This document shows positions 10,901 through 18,208 of a stretch of 64,000 nucleotides of DNA, one piece after another. The stretch covers positions 4,067 to 68,066 of the forward strand of contig CAZCTC010000042.1 in the NCBI GenBank assembly GCA_964501335.1, written 5' to 3'. Within the stretch, counting starts at the first letter, position 1. Each line of letters starts with the position of its first letter. The DNA is from CAZCTC01 sp964501335 (lineage in GTDB: Bacteria > Chloroflexota > Anaerolineae > B4-G1 > SLSP01). Below the pieces are notes generated by a model. That model was not told where the DNA came from. It saw only the letters and a program-made list of their open reading frames with translations, and ran no database searches. The translations under genes and the position numbers were made by a program.

Positions 10901-12132
10901 AACGTCCCGCCCCATACGGCGCTCGCAGACACCAACGTCGCCCCGGCAGGAATCGGACTGAAAAGCGTCGCCGCCGTTGCAGTCGCAACCGAACTGGTAT
11001 TCATAACATCAAAGGTATAAGTCACAACCGATCCCGGATGCGTCCACCCGGCTGTCGGCATCAACGTTGAAATATTGAATATCGGCTCGGCAATCGGATT
11101 GCCGGCAGAAATATTCACCGGTACCAGGATCAAAGGATCGCTGATCGTGGCCGTATTGGTCACATATCCCCGCATCGCCGTCAACGTGACCGCAAAAGTC
11201 ACTGTAAGCCGCCCCCCCACCGCCAACGAAGTCGGCTCCATAATCACCGCATTGAGGCTGTCGCTGTAACTCGCGCCGCCCTGCACCGAACCGGGAACAT
11301 AGGTCGCCCCGGTCGGAATCGGATCGTTCAGAGTAAAAGTGCCGGTCGTAATGCCGGAATTGAAAACGCCGACGGTATAGGTAACCACATCGCCGGCAAG
11401 ACGTGATCCTGTAGGCATAACCGTCTTACTTGAGGCGAAATACAGAGGAACCGCTTCCGTCTCCATCTCAAAACGCAGATTCGGACGGGAAAAAGACCGG
11501 CCGTCATAAAGCGGCGGGGTTTCAGCATCGGCATATCCGTAAACCGTTCGATAATTGGGAGAAGTCGAAGTGGCGTAAACCTGATAATAAGTGCCTGCAT
11601 ATCCCCCGTTATCTCCCCACACAATTTCAATCAATAAATTCTTATTGGAATTAAAATTGAAATCGGCAATATCAAACCAGACCCAGCCGGTTGCGCTCGG
11701 CATCGTTTCGGAATAACCGCTGCCGCCGTAAACCATCGTGGCGCTGGAAGTATCCAGATAAGCCGTGCTGGTGATACTGGTGGTGGGAATTTCCATCATC
11801 CGAATGGTAAAATTGGACAGCGTTCGATAACTTGCAGCTATCGTGCTGATATTAAAAGCTATGCGCTTGATCGGCCCGGAATAGCCGATTTCAGAACCCA
11901 TATACAACATCTGAGTCTTATTGTTCTCATAGTTGTTGTAAAAAGGTCCGTAAGAAAAAACCGTCGTGCCGGTCCCCATCGTAAGCGTTATCAGCTCAGC
12001 CGCAGAAGGTGAATTGGGTTGCGGCGGGGCAAATTGAGATTGAGCCGCAAGCGGCAGCGCCGTAAACAACAACACCAAAATAGTCAGAGTCAACACAAAT
12101 ACCCCGACCCCCCTCAAGCCTTTCGTACGCAT
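4972..12132 (-). CDS. Giant secreted multidomain surface protein (DUF11, PKD, Kelch, BACON)
   Basis: 2386 residues. The start at 12132 follows AAGGAGGATTTT and opens a signal peptide (residues 1-31, VFVLTLTILVLLFTALPLAAQ). Visible domains in order: an N-terminal beta domain (45-225); DUF11-type repeats with 'TYTV..N.G...DPIP.GATYV' (230-470 and 690-1045); a beta domain with VYADVNGYLTFGS (480-690); two 'choice-of-anchor J'-like domains opening ESFESTTFPPAGW and EGFDGVLFPPTGW (about 1057-1230 and 1604-1777); three PKD domains with NFGDG/DFGDG (1231-1480) and one more DUF11; five or six Kelch repeats with YVFGGYD and YIIGGNG (1877-2164); a BACON-like domain (2177-2280); and a final PKD (2284-2367). 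The C-terminus is SLYLPIVCRGAR, a short motif shared with other exported proteins here. The likely role is adhesion or cell-surface structure. Confidence 0.88.
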   Translation of the reverse strand: MRTKGLRGVGVFVLTLTILVLLFTALPLAAQSQFAPPQPNSPSAAELITLTMGTGTTVFSYGPFYNNYENNKTQMLYMGSEIGYSGPIKRIAFNISTIAASYRTLSNFTIRMMEIPTTSITSTAYLDTSSATMVYGGSGYSETMPSATGWVWFDIADFNFNSNKNLLIEIVWGDNGGYAGTYYQVYATSTSPNYRTVYGYADAETPPLYDGRSFSRPNLRFEMETEAVPLYFASSKTVMPTGSRLAGDVVTYTVGVFNSGITTGTFTLNDPIPTGATYVPGSVQGGASYSDSLNAVIMEPTSLAVGGRLTVTFAVTLTAMRGYVTNTATISDPLILVPVNISAGNPIAEPIFNISTLMPTAGWTHPGSVVTYTFDVMNTSSVATATAATLFSPIPAGATLVSASAVWGGTLSTSTVGITWTGVVPINGRAILTYSLILPSTTGLFTSTAYINDPGLSVPVTKTASFQMQVPTGGPTAFGYTYKDSYAAGGPVFAWTEPLTTSNLITLASGVINDGSYRAELPFNFTFFTQTYSTVYADVNGYLTFGSSADIPTNVTIPNSGTPNNYAACYWDDLKLNSTAALTEGIYYEVQGSAPNRQAIFTFVVEDGAYSIGEMPPYRFQMILEESTHQITCQYQQKDLSNPRGTGQGATLGLENSAGSEGLLYFYGSGLTIPAPVEDGLAIRYLPPQRPLYELSSKSVQPAALVFPGDPLTYTVVVRNVGAVAGSINFTDPLPLGTTFGWIDPSDPLPTFSDGVLSWSGAMAPGATITFTYHVTAANLVSGLIVNTAVISDPLSTAPVTLTMSNALATPKYSSSYKNVLPNGTPVNVGQPLTYTLVVINNGALSGTATISDPIPAGAAYVAASALVTGGGVLNDANGIGWSGLITAGGRITITFNATVVGLSGRITNSATISDPLAVPVTITAASNLINAPDLTASKKSVSDLAVQGGNVVTYRVAIQNSGTVTAYAASMHDALPAGMTANLAGVTASAGIVTATATEIDWSGVISLYTTIYVTIPVTVSAEQCSQVLTNTAIISEVTQQAPFLAAAPGVTVYGPYSRLNESFESTTFPPAGWTTTIVTQTGTPAWTREITGGSPTIPSGPYSGQALAKFNSYYYFGAAVRLSSNPVSLAGVSNPLLIFAMYHDSGYSASFDRIQVQASTDGTSYQNVGAPIYRYAVTTGEWRLHGVDLSAYAGQTVWVGFLAISEAGNNIFLDAVKIQACCELPGGASFDFAPPSPMINEEVTFNGAVLTGTLPLTYSWDFGDGSATAMGNPITHSYLSATTYPVTLTVVNRCGSAQAYNPVTILAAPVAPDITLVGDAATPLGQATNFTATLLAGSTPITYTWNFGDGTVIAGGLVMAHTYAAGSYTAIITAENAVGQDVATTTVSIGAGPTAGFISNSPLYAPNATAVFTDTGSGATSWVWNFGDGVTGTLQNPTHTYALPPVNTMRSYIVTQTAINAFASGQVTGVVTLYNYTVVLTAAKSGPGMLGQNAPVVYTIVVSNSGMADSTGTRIVDTFPAGTTGPAYNISVNQGSVISNTTGGLIWNGTVAGGQALTLSFSLTPTVACGGAVPANTAVVSAPTLAAPLNVTASPIQIVNGLALSEGFDGVLFPPTGWGTAVITDAGTQGAPQWSRVAAGTYPTLLPYSGAGMLKYNSYNSDSGDSVRLYTGELDFTALSHPVLQFWMYHDTGYSSNNDRIIPQISVNGGVYTDVAAPIARYAATAHWELHTIDLSAYRGQNHIRVGLQAIGAYGNNMYLDEIAIIQPCAGIGLRSDSVGMVCPGAQTVYTLTLSNDNSITDTINLGTSPAVPAWTTGFPPSIQMSPYSTRSVTVTVTAPITASAGSSDLVTLTAHAQLGGFDAAVRIMTLINPGNSWQDRAASPRAVRYAGITYHNGYLYQMGGQASTTMTDSVGSVYRLNLASNVWETMTSMITPVQGIDPVAIGNKIYVFGGYDRNGFYLDDLQIYDTTVNTWTLGARLTIIPLWQYQAVALDGQLYIIGGNGGWATATTHNRVFRYNPTGNSWSEAAPLNQARYYASAGVIGGKIYIAGGSYLSALSSMEIYDTAANTWTLGVDLPAAWASAADAVLYDRYLVMAGGGGTTATASNYVWVYDTVSRIWFQLNPMSTMLYSAGADSDGQNFYVATGRESDGSNFFMSSRVLKLVSTCPAAPPEIDITAPPAGYEVSLGTGASGVRNFNIGNSGAGMLVYTNSIVPAVGWLAVQPVSGTISSGAGATAVALNFNTTGLATGDYTTTLVVASNDADELQTTFPITLHVLGSCTPVTGTAFSWTPWMPQPGQLVTFTGSTTGTLPYVYEWNFGDGVTLSSSEAVITHTYPVSPAITPYTVMLTATNPCGTQSVTGTVNMNRYSLYLPIVCRGAR

Positions 12133-12256
12133 AAAATCCTCCTTCTGGCCGAATACACCGACAATGAAATAAAAAGAATCCTCACCTCTCACAAAACCAA
12201 ATCCGCCCGCTCATCCTCCTTTCCACACCCAACCTCCCCAATCTAAACAAGATCAC

Positions 12257-12282
12257 GGGCGGCCACATCGGGCCGCCCCTAC
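12257..12282. repeat. GGGCGGCCACATCGGGCCGCCC dispersed repeat
   Basis: A 26-bp near-palindromic repeat. Related copies lie at 14112, 59869 (inverted), 61600, 63850 and 63922. With the palindromic module at 12345 it fills the gap upstream of the surface-protein gene. Confidence 0.8.
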
Positions 12283-12344
12283 ACGGACACCGTCGCTGCT
12301 CGCCAACAAAAATTCCTCTTCCTCTCCCCCGCCCCCAAAAGCCC

Positions 12345-12461
12345 ATTTTATCGACGGCCTTCCCAGGCCGTCGATAAAATAAATAAAAATAACTCTCTCC
12401 CCCTGCTTCGCACAGCGCGTCGCTACCCGCCGAAAAAAACCTCACGCGGAACGCTAAACCA
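12345..12461 (+). repeat. Palindromic module: hairpin plus body
   Basis: Hairpin at 12345-12380 (ATTTTATCGACGGCCT, loop TCCC), then a body with CCCCTGCTTCGCACAGCGCG and CGCGGAACGCTAAA reaching the stop region of the aldo/keto reductase gene. Besides this module and the 26-bp repeat, I see nothing in the gap between 12133 and 12453. Confidence 0.8.
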
Positions 12462-13383
12462 AAGAATCGGGCAACGCCACATCGGCCCCGCCGATAATCC
12501 CATCCAACTGGCGCGCATTGCGCGCCCCCACAATCGCCGCCGTCACCGCCGGATGGCGCAACGTCCACCCAATCGCCACCTCGCCCGGCGTCCGCTGCTG
12601 CGGCGCCCCAATCTCCCGCAACTGCTCCACCAACGCCAGATTCTTCGCCAACCGCGGATCATTAAAATTAGGATCCGTCTTACGCCAATCGTCCGCCGGG
12701 AAAGCCGCAATGCGCTCCCGCGTCATCGCCCCCGTCAACAACCCCGACGCCATCGGCGAATAGACAATCACCCCAATCCCCTGCTCCTTACAATAAGGCA
12801 AAATCTCCGCCTCAATCCCCCGTCGAATCAACGAATACGGCGGCTGCAACGACGTAATCGGCGCAATCGCCTGCGCCTGCTTCATCTCCGTCACATCGAA
12901 ATTGGAAACCCCGATCCAGCGCAGTTTCCCCTCCTGCTTCAACTTCGCCAACATCCCCCAACCCTCATCGATATCTTCCAACTTATCCGTCGGCCAGTGA
13001 ATCTGATAGAGATCGATCGTCTCCACCTCCAGCCGGCGCAAACTATCCTCACACTCCTGCCGGATCGACTCCGCATCCAGCACCTTCGCCACATTCCCCT
13101 TCGCATCCCAGCGCAACCCACACTTGGTAAAAACATAAGGCCGCGGCCCCGACCAGGACTTCAACGCCCGGGCCACCACCTCTTCCGAATGTCCCAAACC
13201 GTACACCGCCGCCGTATCGATCCAATTGATCCCCAGTTCCAACGCCCTGTGAATCGCCGCAATGGAATCATCGTCATCCTGAGGCCCCCAGGCAAATTGC
13301 CAGCCGCCCCCACCGATAGCCCACGCGCCAAAACCGATCGTGGTAATCTGTAAATCTGAATTTCCCAGTTGTCGCGTTTGCAT
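12454..13383 (-). CDS. Aldo/keto reductase
   Basis: A 309-residue NADPH-dependent oxidoreductase of the aldo/keto reductase superfamily with a TIM-barrel fold, expected in the cytosol. Family hallmarks: GFGAWAIGGG near residue 20, GINWIDTAAVYGLGHSEEV (catalytic Asp and Tyr), YVFTKCG with the active-site Lys, DLYQIHWP (active-site His), WIGVSNF, and the cofactor segment PGEVAIGWTLRHP near the C-terminus. The start is fixed by AAGGAGAATGCC-ATG. Length is typical of the Tas/YajO-like group. Substrate unknown. It lies 68 bp downstream of the phosphoribosyltransferase gene, probably on the same transcript, but a pathway link is not obvious. Confidence 0.9.
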   Translation of the reverse strand: MQTRQLGNSDLQITTIGFGAWAIGGGGWQFAWGPQDDDDSIAAIHRALELGINWIDTAAVYGLGHSEEVVARALKSWSGPRPYVFTKCGLRWDAKGNVAKVLDAESIRQECEDSLRRLEVETIDLYQIHWPTDKLEDIDEGWGMLAKLKQEGKLRWIGVSNFDVTEMKQAQAIAPITSLQPPYSLIRRGIEAEILPYCKEQGIGVIVYSPMASGLLTGAMTRERIAAFPADDWRKTDPNFNDPRLAKNLALVEQLREIGAPQQRTPGEVAIGWTLRHPAVTAAIVGARNARQLDGIIGGADVALPDSLV

Positions 13384-13451
13384 GGCATTCTCCTTGAAGT
13401 TGATTTGTGAATACATCAAATTTTATAGGCTTTTCCCCAAGATAAAAGCTC

Positions 13452-14048
13452 TCACTCCAAACCCACTCCCGCCGCACACAACGGACAATCCTCCGGTCGC
13501 CACAACCCGCTCGTGAACGTCGCCAGCGACACCACCGAAATCCCCCGCGGCTCAAAATAATCCGGCGCCGCCCGACCCAATACCAGGAGCGCCCCCACAA
13601 CAACAATCTGAGCGCCGCAAGCCGTCAACGTCGCCACCGTCCCCCGCACCGCCGACCCCGCATTGGTCACATCGTCGAGCACCGCCACCCGCTTTCCCGC
13701 CGCCGACGCCCTCACACTCGCCGGCAAGAGATACTCTACCGGATACAACCCCTCAAACTCAGACTTCACCCGCCGCTCCGTATAGAAAAACTCCACCCCC
13801 AACTGCGCCGCCGCCATCTGCGCCAGCAAAGCGCCCCCCACCAACGGACCACAGATCGCCTCCGGCTGATAAAAAGCCAACTGCCCCGCCAGCTCATTCA
13901 CCCACGGCAGTAAAACCTGCGGCCGCACAAACAACCGATCCAGCTCCAGCCACAGATCCCCGTGATGGCCCGACTCGAGCAGAAAATGTCCCCGTCGTCC
14001 CCCCGCCAGCGCCAGAATCTCATCCAACCGATCCTGAACCTCAGCCAC
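13452..14048 (-). CDS. pyrE: Orotate phosphoribosyltransferase-like protein
   Basis: 198 residues, about the size of PyrE. It would transfer orotate to PRPP to make OMP in pyrimidine synthesis. The PRPP-binding motif reads RVAVLDDVTNAGSAVRG (canonical VDDV.T.G.S with Asn-Ala in the loop). FLLESGHHGDLWLELDRLF and GPLVGGALLA match PyrE N-terminal segments. The C-terminus carries CPLCAAG, a possible metal-binding CxxC also seen in some PyrE-like proteins. The start is one of two tandem GTG codons; 14048 is preferred because GGAGG lies 5 bases upstream. Without other pyr genes nearby, a purine- or orotate-like phosphoribosyltransferase of different specificity remains possible. Confidence 0.72.
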   Translation of the reverse strand: MAEVQDRLDEILALAGGRRGHFLLESGHHGDLWLELDRLFVRPQVLLPWVNELAGQLAFYQPEAICGPLVGGALLAQMAAAQLGVEFFYTERRVKSEFEGLYPVEYLLPASVRASAAGKRVAVLDDVTNAGSAVRGTVATLTACGAQIVVVGALLVLGRAAPDYFEPRGISVVSLATFTSGLWRPEDCPLCAAGVGLE

Positions 14049-14111
14049 CACGCCCTCCTTTTCCCCTTCTTTTTGTCCTGAAAATAGCCCGGCCACCGAA
14101 AAATCCCCCCA

Positions 14112-14137
14112 GGGCGGCCACATCGGGCCGCCCCTAC
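14112..14137. repeat. GGGCGGCCACATCGGGCCGCCC dispersed repeat
   Basis: A copy of the 26-bp near-palindrome, followed by 'cgaacaccgccaatgtaggg', which also follows the copy at 61600-61625. It is therefore part of a longer (about 70 bp) dispersed element. Confidence 0.8.
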
Positions 14138-14186
14138 CCGAACACCGCCAATGTAGGGACAGGGTTACCCCGTCCGGCCCTGGAAC

Positions 14187-14286
14187 GTCCCGCAAATGAT
14201 ACCTTCCTCATAAGAACCGCCGCGCTGGATCGGGGGAGAGTTTTTTGTTTATGTTTGCGTGCGCATAAGAATGCGCACGCAAACAT
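14187..14286 (-). repeat. Palindromic module: body plus hairpin
   Basis: The body (ACGTCCCGCAAATGAT..., CCGCGCTGGATCGGGGGAGAG) ends in a perfect hairpin at 14251-14286 (ATGTTTGCGTGCGCAT, loop AAGA). The inner half-stem GTGCGCAT equals that at 982-1017, but the outer half differs (ATGTTTGC versus ATGTTTTC). Confidence 0.85.
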
Positions 14287-14505
14287 AGCCCTTTTCCAGA
14301 ACCACCCCGGCGACGTACTCGCGCCCGCTCTTCCCCCTCTCCCTCCCGCATCGCTCGCGGCTCTACCCCAAAACGCAGCAACTCACATCGCGTCGCTGCT
14401 TAACAACAAAACAGGGGAGAGGGGGCAGGGGGTGAGGGCCCGCGCACCAAAACATGGCTTTCTCCAGAGTCGCCCCGGCGACACCGGTTGTCTACTTCCC
14501 CTGCA
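14281..14505. repeat. Diverged copy of the 227-bp tandem-repeat unit
   Basis: It contains CTCCCTCCCGCATCGCTCGC, 'aacaacaaaacaggggaga' and 'ggcgacac.gg.tgtctac', in the same order as the units at 1011-1545. It fills the gap after the nadB stop, up to the module at 14187. No gene is visible in it. Confidence 0.8.
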
Positions 14506-14509
14506 TCGT

Positions 14510-16144
14510 TTAAAACTCCGAAACCGCTCCCGGCAGCGGGCCTTCCGCATCCCGCAACCCCGCAAAGTTATGATCCGCCTCGTCCTCCCGATAATGTGTC
14601 CCCCGCGAACTGCGGTTGTGCCAGGCCGCCCGCGTCACAATCCAGGCCGTCTGCGCCATATTCCGCAGCCCGATCAACGCATCGTTCAGCCGCGTCGAGC
14701 GGTAGAAATCGTCGATCGCCACCCACAAATGGTTCAAGTCGTTCAACGCCCGGGCCAGCCGGCGGGTATTCCGGGCCAGCCCCACATACAGCCACATAAT
14801 GTCCTGAATCGACCGCCCGTCATTGTACAGCAGCACCGGATCGGCCGCCTTGCCCTCGCTCACATTCTGCCATGGCGGGATCGTCTCCACATCCACAGGC
14901 TGAAGATCGGCACGCCCTGCGATATCGCGGGCCGCCCGATCGCCCCAGACCAGCCCTTCCAGCAGCGATGTGCTGGCCAACCGGTTCGCCCCATGGAGCC
15001 CCGTGCAGCTCACCTCGCCCACCGCATAGAGCCCTTCGATCTGCGTCCGCCCCCAACCGTCCACCTGCACCCCACCGCAGAAATAGTGCGCCGCGGGCAC
15101 CACCGGGATCGGCTCCGCCGTGACATCCAGCCCCGCCTTGCGGCAGGTCTCATAGATCGTCGGAAAGCGCTGGCGAATCCGCTCCGCCGGCATCACGCTC
15201 GCCAGATCGAGCAGCACATTGGGATAGCTGTGCGCCAGCATCTCATGATGGATCGCCCGCGCCACCACATCGCGCGGCGCCAGATCGCCCCATTTGGGCG
15301 CATAGTCATCCATAAAATGCCGGCCGTCGGGCGTATAGAGCCGCGCCCCTTCGCCCCGCACCGCCTCCGAGATCAGAAAATTATCGGTGCCCGGAATCGC
15401 CAGCGTCGTCGGATGGAACTGCACATACTCCGCATTGATCACCCGCGCCCCGGCGCGATAAGCCATCGCCAGCCCGTCGCCGCGCGCCCCTTCCGGATTG
15501 GTCGTATGGCGATAGATCCGGCCCGCGCCGCCCGTCGCCAGAATCGTCGCCTTCGCCAGTACCCGATGGATGGTATTCTGAGCCCGATCCAGCACATAAG
15601 CGCCGTGACAGGTGACCGGCCGGTAAATCGCCAGCGGATCGCGGCTGTGGTGCGCCGACGTGATCAGATCGACCGCCGTATGGCCCGGCAGCAGCGTCAC
15701 ATTGGGCAGCGTCTTAAGCTTTTTGATCAACGCCACCTGGATAGCCCGGCCCGTCGCATCGCCCACATGCAAAATCCGCGAAATCGAATGCCCACCCTCG
15801 CGGGTGTACGAAAGCGCCCCTTCCTTCAGATCGAAAGGCACCTCCGCCTGCTCCAGCAACACCTGATAAACCAGATTCGGCCCATCCTCAGCCAGCAACC
15901 GCACCGCCGGCGGCCAGCTCAACCCGGCCCCCGCCCGCAGCACATCCTCCACCAGCAGGTCGGGAGAATCCTCCAGACCGCGGGCAATAATCCCGCCCTG
16001 GGCATAACGGGTATTGGATTCCTCCGGCTCATAAGTCCGCGTCACCAGCATCACCTGCCGTTCGCGATCCTGCGCAAGCTGCAACGCCGCCGTCGCCCCG
16101 GCAATCCCACATCCAATGATCAACACATCCGTCTCAATCGGCAT
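14510..16144 (-). CDS. nadB: L-aspartate oxidase
   Basis: A 544-residue flavoprotein that oxidises L-aspartate to iminoaspartate, the first step of bacterial de novo NAD synthesis. The N-terminal FAD motif is VLIIGCGIAGATAALQLA (residues 7-24). The succinate-dehydrogenase/fumarate-reductase-type signatures ATGGAGRIYRHTTNPEGARGDG, YVQFHPTT and SEAVRGEGARL are present, followed by the capping and C-terminal helical domains. The ATG is preceded by GAGGTAAAACG. Length matches the family. It lies 92 bp downstream of the nadC-nadA fusion on the same strand with a palindromic hairpin in the gap, so the two genes supply the complete aspartate-to-nicotinate-mononucleotide route. Confidence 0.95.
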   Translation of the reverse strand: MPIETDVLIIGCGIAGATAALQLAQDRERQVMLVTRTYEPEESNTRYAQGGIIARGLEDSPDLLVEDVLRAGAGLSWPPAVRLLAEDGPNLVYQVLLEQAEVPFDLKEGALSYTREGGHSISRILHVGDATGRAIQVALIKKLKTLPNVTLLPGHTAVDLITSAHHSRDPLAIYRPVTCHGAYVLDRAQNTIHRVLAKATILATGGAGRIYRHTTNPEGARGDGLAMAYRAGARVINAEYVQFHPTTLAIPGTDNFLISEAVRGEGARLYTPDGRHFMDDYAPKWGDLAPRDVVARAIHHEMLAHSYPNVLLDLASVMPAERIRQRFPTIYETCRKAGLDVTAEPIPVVPAAHYFCGGVQVDGWGRTQIEGLYAVGEVSCTGLHGANRLASTSLLEGLVWGDRAARDIAGRADLQPVDVETIPPWQNVSEGKAADPVLLYNDGRSIQDIMWLYVGLARNTRRLARALNDLNHLWVAIDDFYRSTRLNDALIGLRNMAQTAWIVTRAAWHNRSSRGTHYREDEADHNFAGLRDAEGPLPGAVSEF

Positions 16145-16162
16145 CGTTTTACCTCTTTATTT

Positions 16163-16198
16163 ATGTTTTCGCGCGCCTCAGAAGGCGCGCGAAAACAT
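16163..16198. repeat. Solo palindromic hairpin between nadC-nadA and nadB
   Basis: A perfect stem ATGTTTTCGCGCGCCT with loop CAGA. It lies within a same-strand gene pair, so it may attenuate transcription into nadB or mark an mRNA processing point rather than end the operon. It is followed by degenerate 'ctgtctactgtctact' repeats. Confidence 0.75.
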
Positions 16199-16236
16199 GG
16201 ACTTTCTCTTCCTGTCTACTGTCTACTTTCTACTGT

Positions 16237-18135
16237 CTACTTGATGGAAAGCATCCTCTCCAGCGCCACCTTCGCCCACGCCGCATCGCCCGGATTGACC
16301 TTAATCTCATTGGAGAAATCGCCGCGCACCAGCGCCTCCAGCGTCGCCTCCAGCTTCTCCGCCGTAATCTGCCCCATCGTCGGACAGAACGGCGGCACAT
16401 CCGCCAGCGGCACAATCGTCAACGCCGGGAATTCCCGCTGCAACCGATAGACCAACCGACTCTCCGTCCCGATCGCCCAGACCGATCCGGCCGGCGCTGC
16501 CGAAATCCACTGCAACATCTTCGAAGTCGAGCCCGCCTCATCGGCCAGCGCCACCACCTCAGCCTTGCATTCCGGATGGACCACCACCCGCACGCCGGAA
16601 TAACGCTCGCGCACCGCCTTGATATGCTCCGGGCGGAACATCTGATGCACATTGCAGGCCCCCGGCCAGAGCAACACCCGCGTCGCCCGCAAAACCTCCG
16701 GACTCAACCGCCGCCGCAAATTCCAGAGCGCCATCTCCTCCGCCGGAATCCCCATCTTCAACGCCGTATTCCGCGCCAGATGCTGATCCGGGAAAAAGAA
16801 AACCCGCGGCCGCTGAGCGAGCGCCCATCGCAGCACCTTCTCCGCATTGCCCGACGTACAGACCACCCCGCCGTGCTGACCGCAGAACCCCTTCAACGCC
16901 GCCGACGAATTGATGTAAGTAATCGGCGTGAACTCCGCATCCGCATTGCCGAAAGCCTCATCCAACGCATCCCAGGCCGCCTGCACGCCCGCCGGCGTCG
17001 CCGTATCGGCCAGACAGCAGCCCGCCGTCGGATCGGGACTCAACACCCGCTGCCCCGAACGCGCCAGCACCGCCGCGCCCTCCGCCATAAAATGCACCCC
17101 GCAGAAAACGATATACTTCGCCTCCGTCTGGGTCGCCTGCCGCGCCAGCTCCAACGAATCGCCGCGATAATCCGCAAAAGCAATCACCTCTTCGCGCTGA
17201 TAGTGATGGCCCAAAATAACCAGCTTCGAGCCCAACTGCGCCTTCAACTCCTCGATCCGCCGGGCCGTCCGGGCCTGCGCCACCGCCTCCGGAGCGATCT
17301 TCATACTCAGATCCAGCGCCTTCACCGAATGGGTCAGCGCCCCCACCGAAATAAAGTTCACCCCCGTCGCCGCAATCTCCGCCACCGTCTTCAACGTCGC
17401 ATTGCCCGAAGCCTCCAGCGGCACGCGGCCGGCCGTGATCGCCACCGCTTCCCGCATCGTCTCCAGGCTCATATTGTCCAGCATAATCTGGGTCAGCGGC
17501 GGCTCGATCGCCAGCGCCTCGCGCAGCTCATCCAGATTGCGCACCTCCACCTCGATCGGCAAGTCGGGATAAGCCGCCCGGGCCCGCTGCACCGCCGGCG
17601 TAATCCCGCCCGCGCCGTCGATGTGATTGTCTTTCACCATCACCATATCGAAAAGCGAACGCCGATGGTTGATCCCCCCGCCCATCCGCACCGCATACTT
17701 ATCCAGCAGCCGATACCCCGGGATCGTCTTGCGGGTATCCAGGATCGCCGTATGGGTCGTCGAAACCGCATCGACAAAGGTCCGCGTCAGCGTGGCAATC
17801 CCCGACATCCGCTGCAAAAAGTTGAGCGCCGTCCGTTCACCGGCCAGCAGCGCCGCCCCGGATCCATGGACCTCGGCCACCAGCTCGCCCGCCACCACCG
17901 TCTGACCTTCCAACACATGGGCCTTGAAAATAATCGACGGATCGATCTTATGGAAAACCGCCTCCGCCACCGGCAGCCCGGCAATCACACCCGACTCCTT
18001 GGCCACAATCCGCCCGTGCAGCACCGTCTCCGGCGCAATCGTCGACAGACTGGTAGCATCGCCCGGCCCGATATCTTCCGCAATCGCCAGATCGATCAGC
18101 GGCCCCGCCGCCGCCAACAACGTAGTCACATCCAT
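16237..18135 (-). CDS. Bifunctional NadC-NadA fusion (quinolinate phosphoribosyltransferase-quinolinate synthase)
   Basis: 632 residues, equal to NadC (about 280) plus NadA (about 345) with no spare linker. Residues 1-282 are quinolinate phosphoribosyltransferase: DIGPGDATS, GERTALNFLQRMSGIATLT, TRKTIPGYRLLDKYAVRMGG, NHRRSLFDMVMVKDNHI, and the C-terminal GVNFISVGALTHS. Residues 285-632 are quinolinate synthase: LGHHYQREEVIAFADYRGDS, the candidate [4Fe-4S] ligands Cys373 (in GCCLAD), Cys494 (in WPGACNVH) and Cys584 (in FCPTMGQ), HPECKAEV, and GSTSKMLQ. The NadA half condenses iminoaspartate with dihydroxyacetone phosphate; the NadC half converts quinolinate to nicotinate mononucleotide. The order is reversed relative to the pathway. 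The start follows GGAGAGATCGT. It precedes nadB. I know these enzymes as separate proteins, so this fusion is unusual. Confidence 0.93.
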   Translation of the reverse strand: MDVTTLLAAAGPLIDLAIAEDIGPGDATSLSTIAPETVLHGRIVAKESGVIAGLPVAEAVFHKIDPSIIFKAHVLEGQTVVAGELVAEVHGSGAALLAGERTALNFLQRMSGIATLTRTFVDAVSTTHTAILDTRKTIPGYRLLDKYAVRMGGGINHRRSLFDMVMVKDNHIDGAGGITPAVQRARAAYPDLPIEVEVRNLDELREALAIEPPLTQIMLDNMSLETMREAVAITAGRVPLEASGNATLKTVAEIAATGVNFISVGALTHSVKALDLSMKIAPEAVAQARTARRIEELKAQLGSKLVILGHHYQREEVIAFADYRGDSLELARQATQTEAKYIVFCGVHFMAEGAAVLARSGQRVLSPDPTAGCCLADTATPAGVQAAWDALDEAFGNADAEFTPITYINSSAALKGFCGQHGGVVCTSGNAEKVLRWALAQRPRVFFFPDQHLARNTALKMGIPAEEMALWNLRRRLSPEVLRATRVLLWPGACNVHQMFRPEHIKAVRERYSGVRVVVHPECKAEVVALADEAGSTSKMLQWISAAPAGSVWAIGTESRLVYRLQREFPALTIVPLADVPPFCPTMGQITAEKLEATLEALVRGDFSNEIKVNPGDAAWAKVALERMLSIK

Positions 18136-18158
18136 ACGATCTCTCCAAATTGGGAATT

Positions 18159-18197
18159 TATATTTTTCGCGCGCCCTTCGGGCGCGCGAAAAATATA
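18159..18197. terminator. Palindromic hairpin terminating the phospholipase-D-like gene
   Basis: An 18-bp perfect stem, TATATTTTTCGCGCGCCC with loop TTC, lies 11 bp beyond the stop at 18209 and upstream of nadC-nadA. On the minus strand the stem ends in a U-rich arm, consistent with an intrinsic terminator; it is also a palindrome-family member. Confidence 0.75.
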
Positions 18198-18208
18198 TAA
18201 AATTCTTG

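Noticed and set aside
13452..14195. N-terminal extension MRDVPGPDGVTLSLHWRC of the phosphoribosyltransferase
   Set aside because: The extension is translated from the dispersed GGGCGGCCACATCGGGCCGCCC repeat; a good ribosome binding site precedes the tandem GTG codons at 14048-14051.
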